DNA of 20,833 nucleotides from Intestinimonas massiliensis (ex Afouda et al. 2020) (GCF_900626285.1 NZ_LR131147.1:2024042-2044874); one strand, 5' to 3'; positions 1-8,552 are shown, counted from the first letter of the stretch. Program-made: numbers and translations. Notes: generated by a model not told the origin, from the letters alone.

Positions 1-106
1 TGCTGATTAACCACTTCCATACTCTTTCAATTTGACCGGCGCTTGCGCGGCGGTCTTTTTGTTTTGCTCTCTTTCGCCTCCTACTAAGGTTGCAAACTTT
101 CCTCAA
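1..106 (-). CDS. Possible 5' end of the next ICE gene, cut by the window edge
   Basis: A minus-strand frame stays open from a TTG at 106 to the edge and encodes an Arg/Lys-rich N-terminus followed by a Trp-containing segment (IERVWKWLIS). The start is uncertain: an ATG at 20 opens a different frame (MEVVNQ), and the AGGAGG near 81 has no start codon at a normal distance. In this type of ICE the gene after virB4 often encodes a cell-wall hydrolase or a small membrane protein, but too little is visible to name this one. The annotation rests only on position and an open frame. Confidence 0.25.
   Translation of the reverse strand, partial: MRKVCNLSRRRKRAKQKDRRASAGQIERVWKWLIS
34..60 (+). terminator. 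Weak plus-strand hairpin with T-run
   Basis: GACCG (34-38) pairs with CGGTC (51-55) around an inner CGC/GCG pair, followed by five T residues. It has the shape of an intrinsic terminator for plus-strand transcription, yet I see no plus-strand gene nearby. It may block antisense transcription into virB4 or be a coincidence of GC-rich coding sequence. Confidence 0.25.
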
Positions 107-133
107 TTCCCTGTTGACTTTTTATTTGCAGAC

Positions 134-2566
134 TTAGTTCTGTACGGTTTCTTCGAGTTTGGTGGTCATGATGCGGTAGAGCTGGGTGTCCTTCGGGAAA
201 TCGTCCTTGAAGGGAACGATGGTCGAGCCGTAGAAGATCAGCCCCTCACCGGCGTTGGAATTGGTGATGTAGTTCTGCTGGCTGGGCGAGATGTTCAGCG
301 CCTTCGAGAGAATCTGCCGGTCGCCGGACGCCTGATTCAGAAGGTAGACAAAATCCGAGTTTTCAAAAATGTTCTCTACCTCGCGGGACGCAAGCAGATC
401 CTTGACGTTCTGCGTGATGCCGGTCGGGATGCCGCCCCATTTTCTGAAACGCTTCCAGATTTCCACGCTGTACGCGGCGGTCTGTTCCTCTTTCAGCAAA
501 AGGTGGAACTCGTCCATGTAGTAGCGCGTTGCCTTGTGCTGGGCGCGGTTGATGGTAACTCTGTTCCACACCTGATCCTGCACAATCAGCATACCGAGCT
601 TCTTGAGCTGCTTGCCGAGTTCGCGGATGTCATAGCAGACGAAGCGGTTGTTGACATCCACATTCGTTCTGTGATTGAAGACGTTCAGAGAGCCGTGAAC
701 ATAGATTTCAAGGGCAGTTGCAATGCGCTGTGCCTCCGGCTCCTTCTGATTTCTCAGAATGTTGTAGAGGTCTTCGAGGATCGGCATTTTCTCCGGCTTG
801 GGGTCTGCAAGAAACTCCTGATAGACCATGCGGACGCTGCGGTCAATGATGGTCTTCTCAACCGGCTGCAAGCCGTCCTTGCCGCCGACAATCAGCTCAC
901 ACATGGAGAGGATAAAGTCGGATTTCAGCGTAAGCGGGTTTTCCTCTTCGGAGTAGTTCGTGTTGATGTCCAACGGATTGATGTAATCCGTGCTGACCGG
1001 CGAGATACGGATGACCTGACCGCCGAGCTTCTGCACGAGGGGGAAATACTCGGCTTCGGGGTCGCAGACGATGATGTCATCCTCCGTGATGAGGAAGGCG
1101 TTCGTCATTTCACGCTTTGCGGAGAAGGACTTACCGGAACCGGGCGTACCCAAGATCAGTCCGTTGGGGTTTTTGAGCTGCTTACGGTCAACCATGATCA
1201 TGTTGTTGGACAGCGCATTCAGCCCGTAGTAGAGAGCTTCGCCGCCCTGAAAAAGCTCCTGCGTGGTGAACGGCACGAAAACCGCCGTGCTGGAAGTGGT
1301 CAGTCCGCGTTCGATCTCCACCTGATTGACGCCGATAGGCAGAGATGACATCAGCCCTTCCTCCTGCTGGAAGTCAAGACGCTTGAGCGCACAGTTATAC
1401 TTTTGGGCAATGGCGGCGGTCTGGAACACCGCATTTTCGAGCTTCTGGCGGTTGGTTGCTGTGTTCATGATGAGGATGGTCACAAGGAACAGTCTCTCAT
1501 TGCGGGTCTGGAGATCCTGCAACAGACGCTTTGCCTCACCGCCGAAGGTGGCGAGATCGGACGGGATGATGTCCATATCGTAGCCGGAGCGGACAGCCTT
1601 TTTCTGCTCTTCAATCTTCATTTTGTCGAGGTCGGTGATCTTCGACTTGATGCTCTTGATTGCCTTCGCCTGGTCAATCGTCCGGATATGAAAATTGACC
1701 GTAATGTTGCTGTCCATCTCAAGGAAGTCGGCAAGCATACGGTCATTGAGTTCCGGCGCGAGGATTTGCAGGAAGCTCACCGCGCCGATGGTTTTGCCCA
1801 TCTTGAAGCACTTGCCTTCACGGAAGTCAAAGGAAGTGGGAGCGATGAAGTCCTTGCTGGAAAGCCCCGTCCGGGCAACCATATCGAAGGAAAAGCGGAA
1901 CGGCTCATTGCTGTCCATATTGAACACATCATGAAGCACTTTCAGCCGTTCGTAGCCGGACAGCGGCTCGGTTTTCACGCCGAGAGTTTTGAAGTTGTTG
2001 AGAATGTCGGTTTCAATGCGTTCGAGCTTCGGCTTTGCCGTGCGGAGGGAGTCCGCCTCAATGCCGAAGGTGATGTACTTCCTCTTGATCAGCCCGTTGT
2101 TGCCCTTGGTGAGCTGGTTTTGCAGCATACCGGAATACTCGGAGCGGATGTCGTTGAAGGCGTCCTCCTGTGCCGGAATGTTGATGCGCTTGCGGAACTC
2201 ATTCAGGCTTGCCTTCTGATTGATGAAGGAGAGCTGGACGAAAATCGAGCTGTCGAAGTAGTTCAGAAAGTCGCACCAGTTCTCAAAGATGGCAGTTTTG
2301 TCCTCGTTCTGCGCAAGCTGGTAGTTGATGTCCTCAAAGGCGATGGACTTCGTGTAGAGGCGGCTGTTCACCTTGCAAATACCGTCACGGCACATCTCCA
2401 CATAGGGGATGGTCTGCTGGGCGGACTTGCGGACTTTCTTTGCCTTCCTGTCCTTTTTCTTCTGCATGACGATCCGCTTCTTTTCCTGAGCGGAAAGGGC
2501 ATCGCCGTAAACGACGCCGTTTTTGACCGTCATCTTAGGCTTTGCCTTTGCTGTGCTGTTGTTCAA
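134..2566 (-). CDS. virB4: VirB4-like type IV secretion ATPase of the ICE
   Basis: This 810-residue cytoplasmic ATPase powers assembly and substrate transport in the conjugative type IV secretion channel. Walker A is GTPGSGKS (about residues 473-480) and Walker B is RYYMDEFHLLL (about 681-691). The N-terminal half has the Gram-positive VirB4/CD1110-type pattern (QQTIPYVEMCRDGI, FLNYFDS). The start is a TTG with GGAGG nine bases upstream; this overlaps the end of prgI by 32 bases. An ATG at 2533 (MTVKNGVVY) is an alternative start with a poorer ribosome site. It follows prgI directly, the usual PrgI-VirB4 pair of Tn1549-like ICEs. The gene looks intact; a long plus-strand frame opposite it is an antisense shadow. 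Confidence 0.95.
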   Translation of the reverse strand: MNNSTAKAKPKMTVKNGVVYGDALSAQEKKRIVMQKKKDRKAKKVRKSAQQTIPYVEMCRDGICKVNSRLYTKSIAFEDINYQLAQNEDKTAIFENWCDFLNYFDSSIFVQLSFINQKASLNEFRKRINIPAQEDAFNDIRSEYSGMLQNQLTKGNNGLIKRKYITFGIEADSLRTAKPKLERIETDILNNFKTLGVKTEPLSGYERLKVLHDVFNMDSNEPFRFSFDMVARTGLSSKDFIAPTSFDFREGKCFKMGKTIGAVSFLQILAPELNDRMLADFLEMDSNITVNFHIRTIDQAKAIKSIKSKITDLDKMKIEEQKKAVRSGYDMDIIPSDLATFGGEAKRLLQDLQTRNERLFLVTILIMNTATNRQKLENAVFQTAAIAQKYNCALKRLDFQQEEGLMSSLPIGVNQVEIERGLTTSSTAVFVPFTTQELFQGGEALYYGLNALSNNMIMVDRKQLKNPNGLILGTPGSGKSFSAKREMTNAFLITEDDIIVCDPEAEYFPLVQKLGGQVIRISPVSTDYINPLDINTNYSEEENPLTLKSDFILSMCELIVGGKDGLQPVEKTIIDRSVRMVYQEFLADPKPEKMPILEDLYNILRNQKEPEAQRIATALEIYVHGSLNVFNHRTNVDVNNRFVCYDIRELGKQLKKLGMLIVQDQVWNRVTINRAQHKATRYYMDEFHLLLKEEQTAAYSVEIWKRFRKWGGIPTGITQNVKDLLASREVENIFENSDFVYLLNQASGDRQILSKALNISPSQQNYITNSNAGEGLIFYGSTIVPFKDDFPKDTQLYRIMTTKLEETVQN

Positions 2567-2915
2567 GCTGCAATTCCTCCTGTTCTTTGATTTTCTGCTG
2601 AATCTCAGCGTAGAGATTGTTTGTGCGATAGGGACGCACCTTGTCCCGGATGAACATGGACTGTACGATGTGGTACAGATACTTTTCGGCGGGCTGACCG
2701 TCCTTCTCGTAAAGCGCGAAGAAGATAAACGGGAGCATGATAACCACCATCAGCATTGCCGCCGTAGACAAATCGAGATGCGCCTTCGCCAGAAAGAAGA
2801 TCGGGACGCCGACTGCCGCAGCGATGGAAAAACAAATGAGCTGCCGCTTGGTCAGGTTGAACATGACCTTCGTTTTGACGCGGTTAAGATCCTTCGGGAC
2901 CGGAACAAATGCCAT
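2535..2915 (-). CDS. prgI: PrgI family membrane protein
   Basis: This is a 126-residue small membrane component of the mating channel, encoded immediately before the VirB4 ATPase in Gram-positive conjugation operons. The N-terminus has the family pattern VPKDLNRVKTKVMFNLTKRQ. Two hydrophobic segments follow (about residues 30-45 and 55-70), then a charged Gln/Glu-rich C-terminus that is probably cytoplasmic. The start ATG at 2915 has AAAGGAGG close upstream. The gene overlaps the XF1762 gene upstream by 32 bases and virB4 downstream by 32 bases, so the three are translationally linked. Confidence 0.9.
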   Translation of the reverse strand: MAFVPVPKDLNRVKTKVMFNLTKRQLICFSIAAAVGVPIFFLAKAHLDLSTAAMLMVVIMLPFIFFALYEKDGQPAEKYLYHIVQSMFIRDKVRPYRTNNLYAEIQQKIKEQEELQLEQQHSKGKA

Positions 2916-3372
2916 TGACTGTTTCCTCCTTTCTAAGCTGCCTTTCGTAGCGCAGCTTCATTTGTGCGGGATATTGATCCTCCTTCGGCTGACGCTTGCC
3001 CGTCCAGCGAAGCCCACCCGCTTTGCCTTGACAGATCCAGCCGGAAGCCCGAAGGCTTGCACCGTTTTCGCTTTCCAGCGTGTAGGTGATGATGCGCTTA
3101 TAGCCCATAGCCGCAGCAGCTCTTGCCGCCGCGCCGTAGAGAAAGCTGCAAGCGTTCTTTGCGCCGTTGGTGCATAGCCTTGTAACCTCCAATGTGAAGC
3201 CGTCATCCAGATACCGGCTGACGGGACGCCCGGCGATGATTACACCGACCAGCTCACCGTCTGCTTCACAGCCGATGGAGAACTTGTGACCGGCAACCGG
3301 CTTGTGATGTCGGTGATGCTGCCGGACATACTCGTTGGCGTCTCGAAGAGAGATGGGTTTTAGCCGCAGCAT
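2884..3372 (-). CDS. XF1762 family protein (GNAT-like fold)
   Basis: This 162-residue protein of the XF1762 family accompanies the T4SS genes of Tn1549-like ICEs and some phages. The sequence begins MLRLKPISLRDANEYVRQHH and contains GHKFSIG, VIIAGRPVSR and EVTRLCTNG, a layout like a GNAT acyltransferase, though no substrate is established. I chose ATG 3372, preceded by GGAGG, over an upstream frame extension to 3423 with no ribosome site. The first codons overlap the end of the methyltransferase gene by 13 bases. A role in DNA or protein modification during transfer is only a guess from the neighbouring methyltransferase. Confidence 0.8.
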   Translation of the reverse strand: MLRLKPISLRDANEYVRQHHRHHKPVAGHKFSIGCEADGELVGVIIAGRPVSRYLDDGFTLEVTRLCTNGAKNACSFLYGAAARAAAAMGYKRIITYTLESENGASLRASGWICQGKAGGLRWTGKRQPKEDQYPAQMKLRYERQLRKEETVNGICSGPEGS

Positions 3373-3929
3373 GGTGTTTCCTCCATAGGAAGATGAGCCG
3401 TGCATTCGACCTCGTTGCCCCAAACGTCCCAGCCTTCGGGAGACTGACGGGCAAAAAGCTCTACGCGGGGAAGGTCTCCCATGAGCCGAACAATGCGCTC
3501 CCGCGCCTCATCCGGCTTTTTGGAATGCTCTTCGATGTGGCTGAGGATGACCTGACGCACACCGGCGTCAACTCGCTTCGGGTGTCCCTTCGTGGCAAGG
3601 ATGCAGATTTCCGCGTTTGCCCTTGTCCAATACCCCATGCCGGTGAAGAGGTCATCGTTCCTGCGGTTTTGCTTCACCCATACAAAAGCCACGGTCTTAT
3701 AGGAAAAGCCCCATGCCGTCAGCACTTCGAGTGCTTCACAGAGGCACGGGAACGTGATCCAGAGAAACAGAGCGCAGTCCTTAGCGGCAAGCTCACCGAC
3801 CGGAAGTGCCTTGATGTCTTCAATGCACATTGTCGGGTAGTGGCTTTCCGCCGACCGTCCCTGTCCCTTCTTGGAGTAAGTCCGATACGCCCAAGGGGGA
3901 TCGGCGTAGATGATGCTGTACTTCTTCAT
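3360..3929 (-). CDS. MT-A70 family adenine methyltransferase
   Basis: This 189-residue S-adenosylmethionine-dependent methyltransferase of the MT-A70 type probably makes N6-methyladenine in DNA. The catalytic DPPW motif is at residues 10-13 (IIYADPPWAYRTY), and the family pattern continues with LFLWITFPCL, TVAFVWVKQN and the NAEICILATKG segment. ATG 3929 is chosen because AAGGAGG precedes it. The gene lies between virB6 and the XF1762 gene within the transfer operon, the normal place in Tn1549-like elements. A plausible role is protection of incoming element DNA from host restriction; that is inference. Confidence 0.9.
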   Translation of the reverse strand: MKKYSIIYADPPWAYRTYSKKGQGRSAESHYPTMCIEDIKALPVGELAAKDCALFLWITFPCLCEALEVLTAWGFSYKTVAFVWVKQNRRNDDLFTGMGYWTRANAEICILATKGHPKRVDAGVRQVILSHIEEHSKKPDEARERIVRLMGDLPRVELFARQSPEGWDVWGNEVECTAHLPMEETPCCG

Positions 3930-3942
3930 GCTGCCGACCTCC

Positions 3943-4812
3943 TTAGTGCGCATGGAAGATGGATTTTGCGAGGCTTCCGGTCTTGAACAGCGAGAAGCAC
4001 AGAATGACCGTGTACGCTGCCACAGAGAACAGAGCCGAATGAATGTTGTCTGCGATGATCATGCCGTTGATCAGCACCGCATAGATGCCGACGCAGACCA
4101 TGATGAGAAAGCCCTGAAATGCCAGAGCGAACAAGCCTTTCAGATAGTTCGTGCCGATGCTGCCCCATTCGCGGTTGCTCATGGTTGCGATGGGAATAGG
4201 CGCAATGCTCACGGTGCAGTAAATCTCAATCATGCGCCCGTAGAGAATAACCGTAATGAGGATCGCCATGATTTTGAGGCACAGGCTGATCAGAAGCGTT
4301 TCTATCGACAGTCCGAGCAGTTCTCCGACACCCATGTTCTCCATGCCGGTACGCATCTGCGCAATCGTCGCGTGAATGTCAATGCTGGTGTTGCCGTGGA
4401 TTACTCCTGCTGCACCGGAAACCACGTTCTGCCCGATGTCGAATACTGCCATCACGATGTCAAACGTGTGTGTCACGAGATAGATCGCCACAGCCGCCTT
4501 GAAAAACCACTTGAAGAACATCCAAGTGTCCATGTCGTGAAGGTTGTTTTTCTCGGTGATCATGGAAATCAGCTCGTAGCACAAAACAAAGGTGATGATG
4601 ATACCAGCGATGGGGACTATCACGTTTTCAGATAGTCCCCGGATCATCTGGTACACGCCGCCGTTCCAGCCGGACGGTGTTTGCCCAACTTCGGCGGCAA
4701 TCGTTCCTACCTTCTCGTTGACATCGGTGAACATATTGGTCAGGTTGCTCTCGATCCATCCGATCAGCATATCCTTGAGAGCTTGTTCGATCTTTTCTAA
4801 AATGCTGCCCAA
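3943..4812 (-). CDS. virB6: VirB6/TrbL-like membrane channel protein
   Basis: This 289-residue polytopic membrane protein of the CD1112/TrbL type is the inner channel of the Gram-positive conjugation machinery. An amphipathic N-terminus (ILEKIEQALKDMLIGWIE) is followed by about five or six hydrophobic segments, including VIVPIAGIIITFVLCYELI and LKIMAILITVILYGRMI. The conserved block SIAPIPIATMSNREWGSIG lies before the last two segments. The start is TTG at 4812 with GGTGG upstream. It sits just after the two maff2 genes and 13 bases before the methyltransferase gene, so it belongs to the same operon. Confidence 0.88.
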   Translation of the reverse strand: MGSILEKIEQALKDMLIGWIESNLTNMFTDVNEKVGTIAAEVGQTPSGWNGGVYQMIRGLSENVIVPIAGIIITFVLCYELISMITEKNNLHDMDTWMFFKWFFKAAVAIYLVTHTFDIVMAVFDIGQNVVSGAAGVIHGNTSIDIHATIAQMRTGMENMGVGELLGLSIETLLISLCLKIMAILITVILYGRMIEIYCTVSIAPIPIATMSNREWGSIGTNYLKGLFALAFQGFLIMVCVGIYAVLINGMIIADNIHSALFSVAAYTVILCFSLFKTGSLAKSIFHAH

Positions 4813-4851
4813 TATTTCACCACCCTTCGGTTAAGCTGGGCTTGCCGTGGA

Positions 4852-5067
4852 TTAGCCGAACAAACCGGAGAGCAGGGGGATGAGGGTCGTGCCGATCAGC
4901 ACCACACCGCCGCCAGCCATGAGCTGCTTGATACCTTGAGATTTAGCCGCAGGATTATCGTTTCCGTAGCCTTCCATGAGGTTAATAACACCCCACACTG
5001 CGAGACCCGCACCGAGGGCGATAACAAGCGTCTGGAGAACCGTAACTGCCTGATTGATAAATGCCAT
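4852..5067 (-). CDS. Maff2 family small membrane protein, copy 2
   Basis: This is a 71-residue hydrophobic protein with two membrane segments (about residues 8-30 and 48-68) around a polar loop NLMEGYGNDNP. The Maff2 family is found only in conjugative elements, next to virB6, and resembles a VirB2-type pilin-like subunit in size and topology; that role is inferred. ATG 5067 has AAGGAGG at good spacing. It differs from the copy just upstream at only two residues (I28V and A40G), although about 23 nucleotides differ. Confidence 0.9.
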   Translation of the reverse strand: MAFINQAVTVLQTLVIALGAGLAVWGVINLMEGYGNDNPAAKSQGIKQLMAGGGVVLIGTTLIPLLSGLFG

Positions 5068-5161
5068 ACTTGAATTTCCTCCTTAAATCGTTGGTGAATT
5101 GTGAGGGGCGAGTGCCTTTTCCAGCACCCGCCCCGATGGTTACTTCTGCGCGGCTGCCGGA

Positions 5162-5377
5162 TTAACCGAACAGACCGGAGAGCAGAGGGATGAGGGTCGT
5201 GCCGATCAGCACCACACCACCGCCAGCCATGAGCTGCTTGATGCCCTGAGACTTGGCGCCGGGGTTGTCGTTGCCGTAGCCTTCCATGAGGTTGACAACA
5301 CCCCACACTGCGAGACCGGCACCGAGGGCGATAACGAGCGTCTGAAGAACCGTGACAGCCTGATTGATGAAAGCCAT
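5162..5377 (-). CDS. Maff2 family small membrane protein, copy 1
   Basis: This is the first of two tandem maff2 genes, 71 residues, with the same two-segment hairpin topology as the second copy. ATG 5377 is preceded by AAGGAGG. It lies just downstream of the terminator that ends virD4, so it may start its own transcript, or be expressed by read-through. The near-identity of the proteins with many silent changes shows that both copies are kept under purifying selection. Confidence 0.9.
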   Translation of the reverse strand: MAFINQAVTVLQTLVIALGAGLAVWGVVNLMEGYGNDNPGAKSQGIKQLMAGGGVVLIGTTLIPLLSGLFG

Positions 5378-5432
5378 AGATTTTCCTCCTTGATTTGAAA
5401 AAGATTGGTTGTGTATTTTTGAAAATGGGCAT

Positions 5433-5509
5433 AAAAAAAGAAGCCCCGTCGCTGTTCTGCTTTGGGAGCCATCAGGCTTTACCCACTGCGCAGTGCAGCG
5501 ACGGAGCTT
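5433..5509 (-). terminator. Rho-independent terminator after virD4
   Basis: On the minus strand, AAGCTCCGTCGCTG (5509-5496) pairs with CAGCGACGGGGCTT (5454-5441) with one mismatch, followed by CTTTTTTT. The loop is about 40 bases and contains a second small palindrome (CACTGCGCAGTG). The hairpin begins at the virD4 stop codon and separates the coupling-protein transcript from the maff2-virB4 operon. Confidence 0.85.
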
Positions 5510-6324
5510 TAATCTGCATCGACCTCGCCCATATCATAGAGGTCGAATGTGTCATCGGGCTTGACTACCAACTTGTGCTGCCGGTACTTCTCAATGTCAA
5601 AGGTGTTCCGCTTGTCGTAGTCGGAGAGCTGTCGGTATTTGGGATGCTTCGTAATGTCGTATTTGTTACTGAGAAAAGGTCTCACACCTCGAAGCTGCAA
5701 AATACACTTGGCCCCGTCCATGACGGCGATCTCATCCTGAGACATCAGTTCCTTGCCGGTTTTCTGGTAATTCAAGCCGTAGGAGTTGTTGTTGGAACGG
5801 GTTTCTGAGGTGTTGTAAAGGTCGATTGTCTCCTTGCCCAGCACCTCGCTGATTTCCTTGAGGGTCGATTTTTCTTTTCCGCCGAGGAAAAGTGTGCAGT
5901 CGCAGTTGCCCGTGATGGTGTCCGCCGCGTCCTTGTAGATGGTCTTGAGCTGAGACTGGGACTGCAAGATGATTGACGCCGAGATTTCCCGGCTTCGGAT
6001 GGTGGCGATGAGCTTATCAAACTTCGGGATTTGACCGATGTTCGCAAACTCGTCCAGCAGACAGCGCACATGGACGGGAAGCCGTCCGTTGTAAACGTCA
6101 TCTGCTTTGTCGCAGAGAAGGTTGAAGAGCTGGGAATACATGATCGCCACGACGAAATTGAAGGTGTCATCGGTGTCGGAAATGATGACGAACAGCGCCG
6201 TCTTCCGGTCTCCGATGGTGTCCAGTTCCATCTCATCGTAGCTCATCAGCTCCCGCAGCTCTGCAATGTCGAAGGGCGCAAGCCTTGCACCGCAGGAAAT
6301 CAAAATCGACTTGGCGGTTTTGCC
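5509..6324 (-). pseudogene. virD4: virD4 coupling protein, C-terminal half (split by IME)
   Basis: This part encodes residues 319-589 of the VirD4/TcpA-type coupling ATPase, which links the relaxase-DNA complex to the secretion channel. It starts inside a codon at the IME junction and reads GKTAKSILISCGARLAPFD, then carries Walker B (CLLDEFANIGQIP) and the RecA-like core (ILQSQSQL, CTLFLGG). It lacks a proper start; a TTG at 6303 has no ribosome site. The N-terminal half with Walker A is at 14907-15863. No damage other than the insertion is visible, so precise excision should restore the gene. Confidence 0.95.
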
Positions 6325-6350
6325 AGAGACGAAAAGTCAAGGACTTTTTC
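6323..6350. other. IME left attachment end (tnpW side)
   Basis: The virD4 codons end at the GG (6323-6324, CC on the plus strand). Element sequence begins at 6325 with an imperfect palindrome, AAAAGTC/GACTTTT, at 6332-6348. A TTGACT hexamer on the minus strand (6340-6335) lies 12 bases inside the junction. Confidence 0.85.
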
Positions 6351-6368
6351 ATCAAATTCAAAAAGAAG

Positions 6369-6527
6369 TCACATTTTGCGGACTTCCTCACGGAGCAGAC
6401 GCTTGATTTTGTCCTCCATCGTCTCTTTTGCGGTCTGGCTGAAATGGACACGGACGATATAGGTTGTCTTGCCGATCTGCTTTCTGACAGTCGGGCAAGT
6501 GGCGGTGTTGGTTGCGGTATTGTTCAT
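6369..6527 (-). CDS. tnpW: TnpW family transposon-encoded protein
   Basis: This 52-residue protein begins MNNTATNTATCPTVRKQIGK and continues TTYIVRVHFSQTAKETMEDK to a basic end (LLREEVRKM). It matches the TnpW family of Tn4451-type elements, whose function is unknown. ATG 6527 is preceded by CAGGAGG at seven-base spacing. It is the last gene of the element, 45 bases from the left attachment end, the same terminal place that tnpW has in Tn4451. Confidence 0.85.
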   Translation of the reverse strand: MNNTATNTATCPTVRKQIGKTTYIVRVHFSQTAKETMEDKIKRLLREEVRKM

Positions 6528-6599
6528 TCAAAATCCTCCTGTAAATGAAAAATGCCCGGTGACTGTTCATCATCGAGCGGTGTCGGTATGAGGGAACAA

Positions 6600-6657
6600 G
6601 GCAAGGCGGCAACATTAAGGTATCTATAAAAACCTTGCCGTCTTTGCCATGCTTGCC
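6600..6657. repeat. GGCAA dyad next to the primase gene
   Basis: Two plus-strand GGCAA motifs (6600-6604, 6608-6612) face three TTGCC motifs (6635, 6644, 6653, each nine bases apart) across an AT-rich centre (TATCTATAAAAAC). The layout could be a Rep-binding or origin site, or a terminator hairpin after the primase gene. The minus-strand T-run after GGCAAGG supports the second reading. Confidence 0.4.
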
Positions 6658-6669
6658 GTGTTCCTGTTG

Positions 6670-8541
6670 TCAGTCTCGGAGATAGCAGACCCATGCTGTG
6701 CCGTCTTTCTCGGTCACAAGTCTGTCCCCGATACGGCTCTTTGCCGTCCTCATGGTGCGTGAGGAAATCCCACGCTCATTGACTGCCTTTTCCAGTTCTG
6801 CGCTCGGCATACGCTTTCCGTCCGCAAGCAGTTCCAGAATGAGCATTTGCGCCTGTGCGGTCTTGCTCTCGGTCTTGGCGGTGTCCGTCCCGGCAAGAAG
6901 CTCGTCAGCGGTAATGTCATAAGCTCCTATCCACGCAAACCCTTTCTCGTCTCCCAGAGAAAAGGCAATGGACTGTCCGGGCGGCGCAAGGGAGCTTTTC
7001 TCATGGATCAGCACCCTCGTTGTGGGGCTGTCCTTCAGCTTGCCGATAAAGAGCAGACTGCGGACTGCCGCCGTAATGTCGATAGACCCTAATCCCCGGT
7101 AGGTGCTTTGCGTTCCTGCGGCTTTGTTGAGGTGTCCGATCAGCACGATAGCGCACCCGGTAGCCTGTGCAATGTCTCCCAGACTGCGGAATATCGGGCG
7201 CACCTCGTTTGCTCTGTTCATGTCCACATCTGCACCCAGAAAAGCCTGTACCGGGTCAATGATAACCAGCCTTGCGCTGTTTTCCCGGATTGCCCTTGCT
7301 ATGCGTTCATCGGCAAGGGTCAGCGGTGTGTCTCTATCGTCAATGACAAGCACTCGTTCAAGGTCTGCGTCTGCTTCTATCAGTCGGGGCTTGACGGTAT
7401 CACCCAGACCGTCCTCGGCGGTCTGATAGATGATATTGAAAGGCTCAAGTGTCTCCATACCGGGCAAAGGCTTTCGATTGGTGCAAGCCGCCGCAAGGCG
7501 CATGGCAAAGTAGGTCTTGCCCTCGCCGGGATTGCCCTGGATAATTGTCAGCTTTCCAAAGGGGATATACGGAAACCATAGCCAATCCACGCTCGTCAGC
7601 TCCACATCTGCCATGCGGAGCATGGGGACAGGCTGGGCGGTGGGCAGCTCTCGCAGCGTGATTGTCTCGGCTATGAATTTGCGGCTGGGAATGTCCCCTT
7701 GCTGACGGAGAACATCGTTCCAGTCTTTCCTTACCGGGACAAGGCGAATGACGGCGATCTCGCCGGGAATGTCCTGTGCCAGCCGGGTGCAGGCTTCACT
7801 TCCTGCGGTGTCGCTGTCAAGGCAGAGGAACACTTTTCGGATGTCCTTGCGTTCAGAAAGAAAACGGTCAAGGGCTTTGCCTGAAACGCCGCCCAGGGCA
7901 AGGTAGCTCCTTGTCTGCCAGTCCTGCGGATAAAGGCAGATAAAGGACAAAAGGTCAATCGGTGCTTCAAAGACAAAGAGCTGGTTGCCGTTTCCCTCAT
8001 AGTGGAACGGATAGGATTTGTCAGACCCGGCAATGTCCTGTCTGAATGGGTCTGCCGTTCCTCGCACATGGGCGTATCTCGGCGTACCGCTTCGGTCTCT
8101 GCCGACAAACACAACATTGTGCCGCTTTGCGTCCTCGTAAATATCCCCGGAAAGAAGAAAAGCCTCAACAAGCGTTTTGTTGAGACCTCGGCTTTCTGTG
8201 AGATATTGGATTGCTCTGTCGGCTGTCCTGTTGTGCAAGGGCAAGTGAAACGCTGTGGGCGGTGCTGTGCTGGCTTCGCTCTGTCCCTCGGCGCTTTCGC
8301 CGGTTAAGAGCTGGACTGCTTCGGGAAAGGACTTGCCGTAAAACTCCATGACAAAATCAATAGGATAGCCGCCCTTGCTCTGGCTGTGGCGAAACCATTT
8401 GTTTCCCCGGACGGTCAGGCTGTCATGTTCTTTCCAGCGGTATTCCCGTCCGCTTTTGATAAGTGTCTCTCCCTGTGTGCGGAGAAAATCTTCCAGACTG
8501 ACGGCGTTTGCCCGGTCGATCTGTGCTTGGGTGTACTGCAT
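6670..8541 (-). CDS. Toprim/RecA-like primase-helicase
   Basis: This 623-residue replication protein has a primase-like N-terminus of the CHC2/DUF3991 fold that lacks the zinc cysteines (KWFRHSQSKGGYPIDFV). A Toprim domain follows at about residues 185-260, with the acid in FEAPIDLLS and the pair in LCLDSDTAG. A RepA/RecA-type ATPase has Walker A GNPGEGKT (about 336-343), Walker B LVIIDPVQAF and the IGHLNKAAG sensor. The C-terminal 70 residues look like a winged helix. ATG 8541 has AAGGAGG upstream. It probably replicates or primes the IME circle or its transferred strand; a host chromosome role is unlikely given its place in the mob operon. Confidence 0.85.
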   Translation of the reverse strand: MQYTQAQIDRANAVSLEDFLRTQGETLIKSGREYRWKEHDSLTVRGNKWFRHSQSKGGYPIDFVMEFYGKSFPEAVQLLTGESAEGQSEASTAPPTAFHLPLHNRTADRAIQYLTESRGLNKTLVEAFLLSGDIYEDAKRHNVVFVGRDRSGTPRYAHVRGTADPFRQDIAGSDKSYPFHYEGNGNQLFVFEAPIDLLSFICLYPQDWQTRSYLALGGVSGKALDRFLSERKDIRKVFLCLDSDTAGSEACTRLAQDIPGEIAVIRLVPVRKDWNDVLRQQGDIPSRKFIAETITLRELPTAQPVPMLRMADVELTSVDWLWFPYIPFGKLTIIQGNPGEGKTYFAMRLAAACTNRKPLPGMETLEPFNIIYQTAEDGLGDTVKPRLIEADADLERVLVIDDRDTPLTLADERIARAIRENSARLVIIDPVQAFLGADVDMNRANEVRPIFRSLGDIAQATGCAIVLIGHLNKAAGTQSTYRGLGSIDITAAVRSLLFIGKLKDSPTTRVLIHEKSSLAPPGQSIAFSLGDEKGFAWIGAYDITADELLAGTDTAKTESKTAQAQMLILELLADGKRMPSAELEKAVNERGISSRTMRTAKSRIGDRLVTEKDGTAWVCYLRD

Positions 8542-8552
8542 GGGCGTCCTCC

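Noticed and set aside
32..1348. Long plus-strand open frames opposite virB4 (also 1403-2590)
   Set aside because: They mirror the virB4 codons on the other strand, have no ribosome site and show no recognisable domain; the minus-strand gene has both Walker motifs.
6233..6451. 72-codon minus-strand frame across the left IME junction
   Set aside because: It joins IME and virD4 sequence in a frame used by neither gene, and overlaps tnpW; no domain or start signal.
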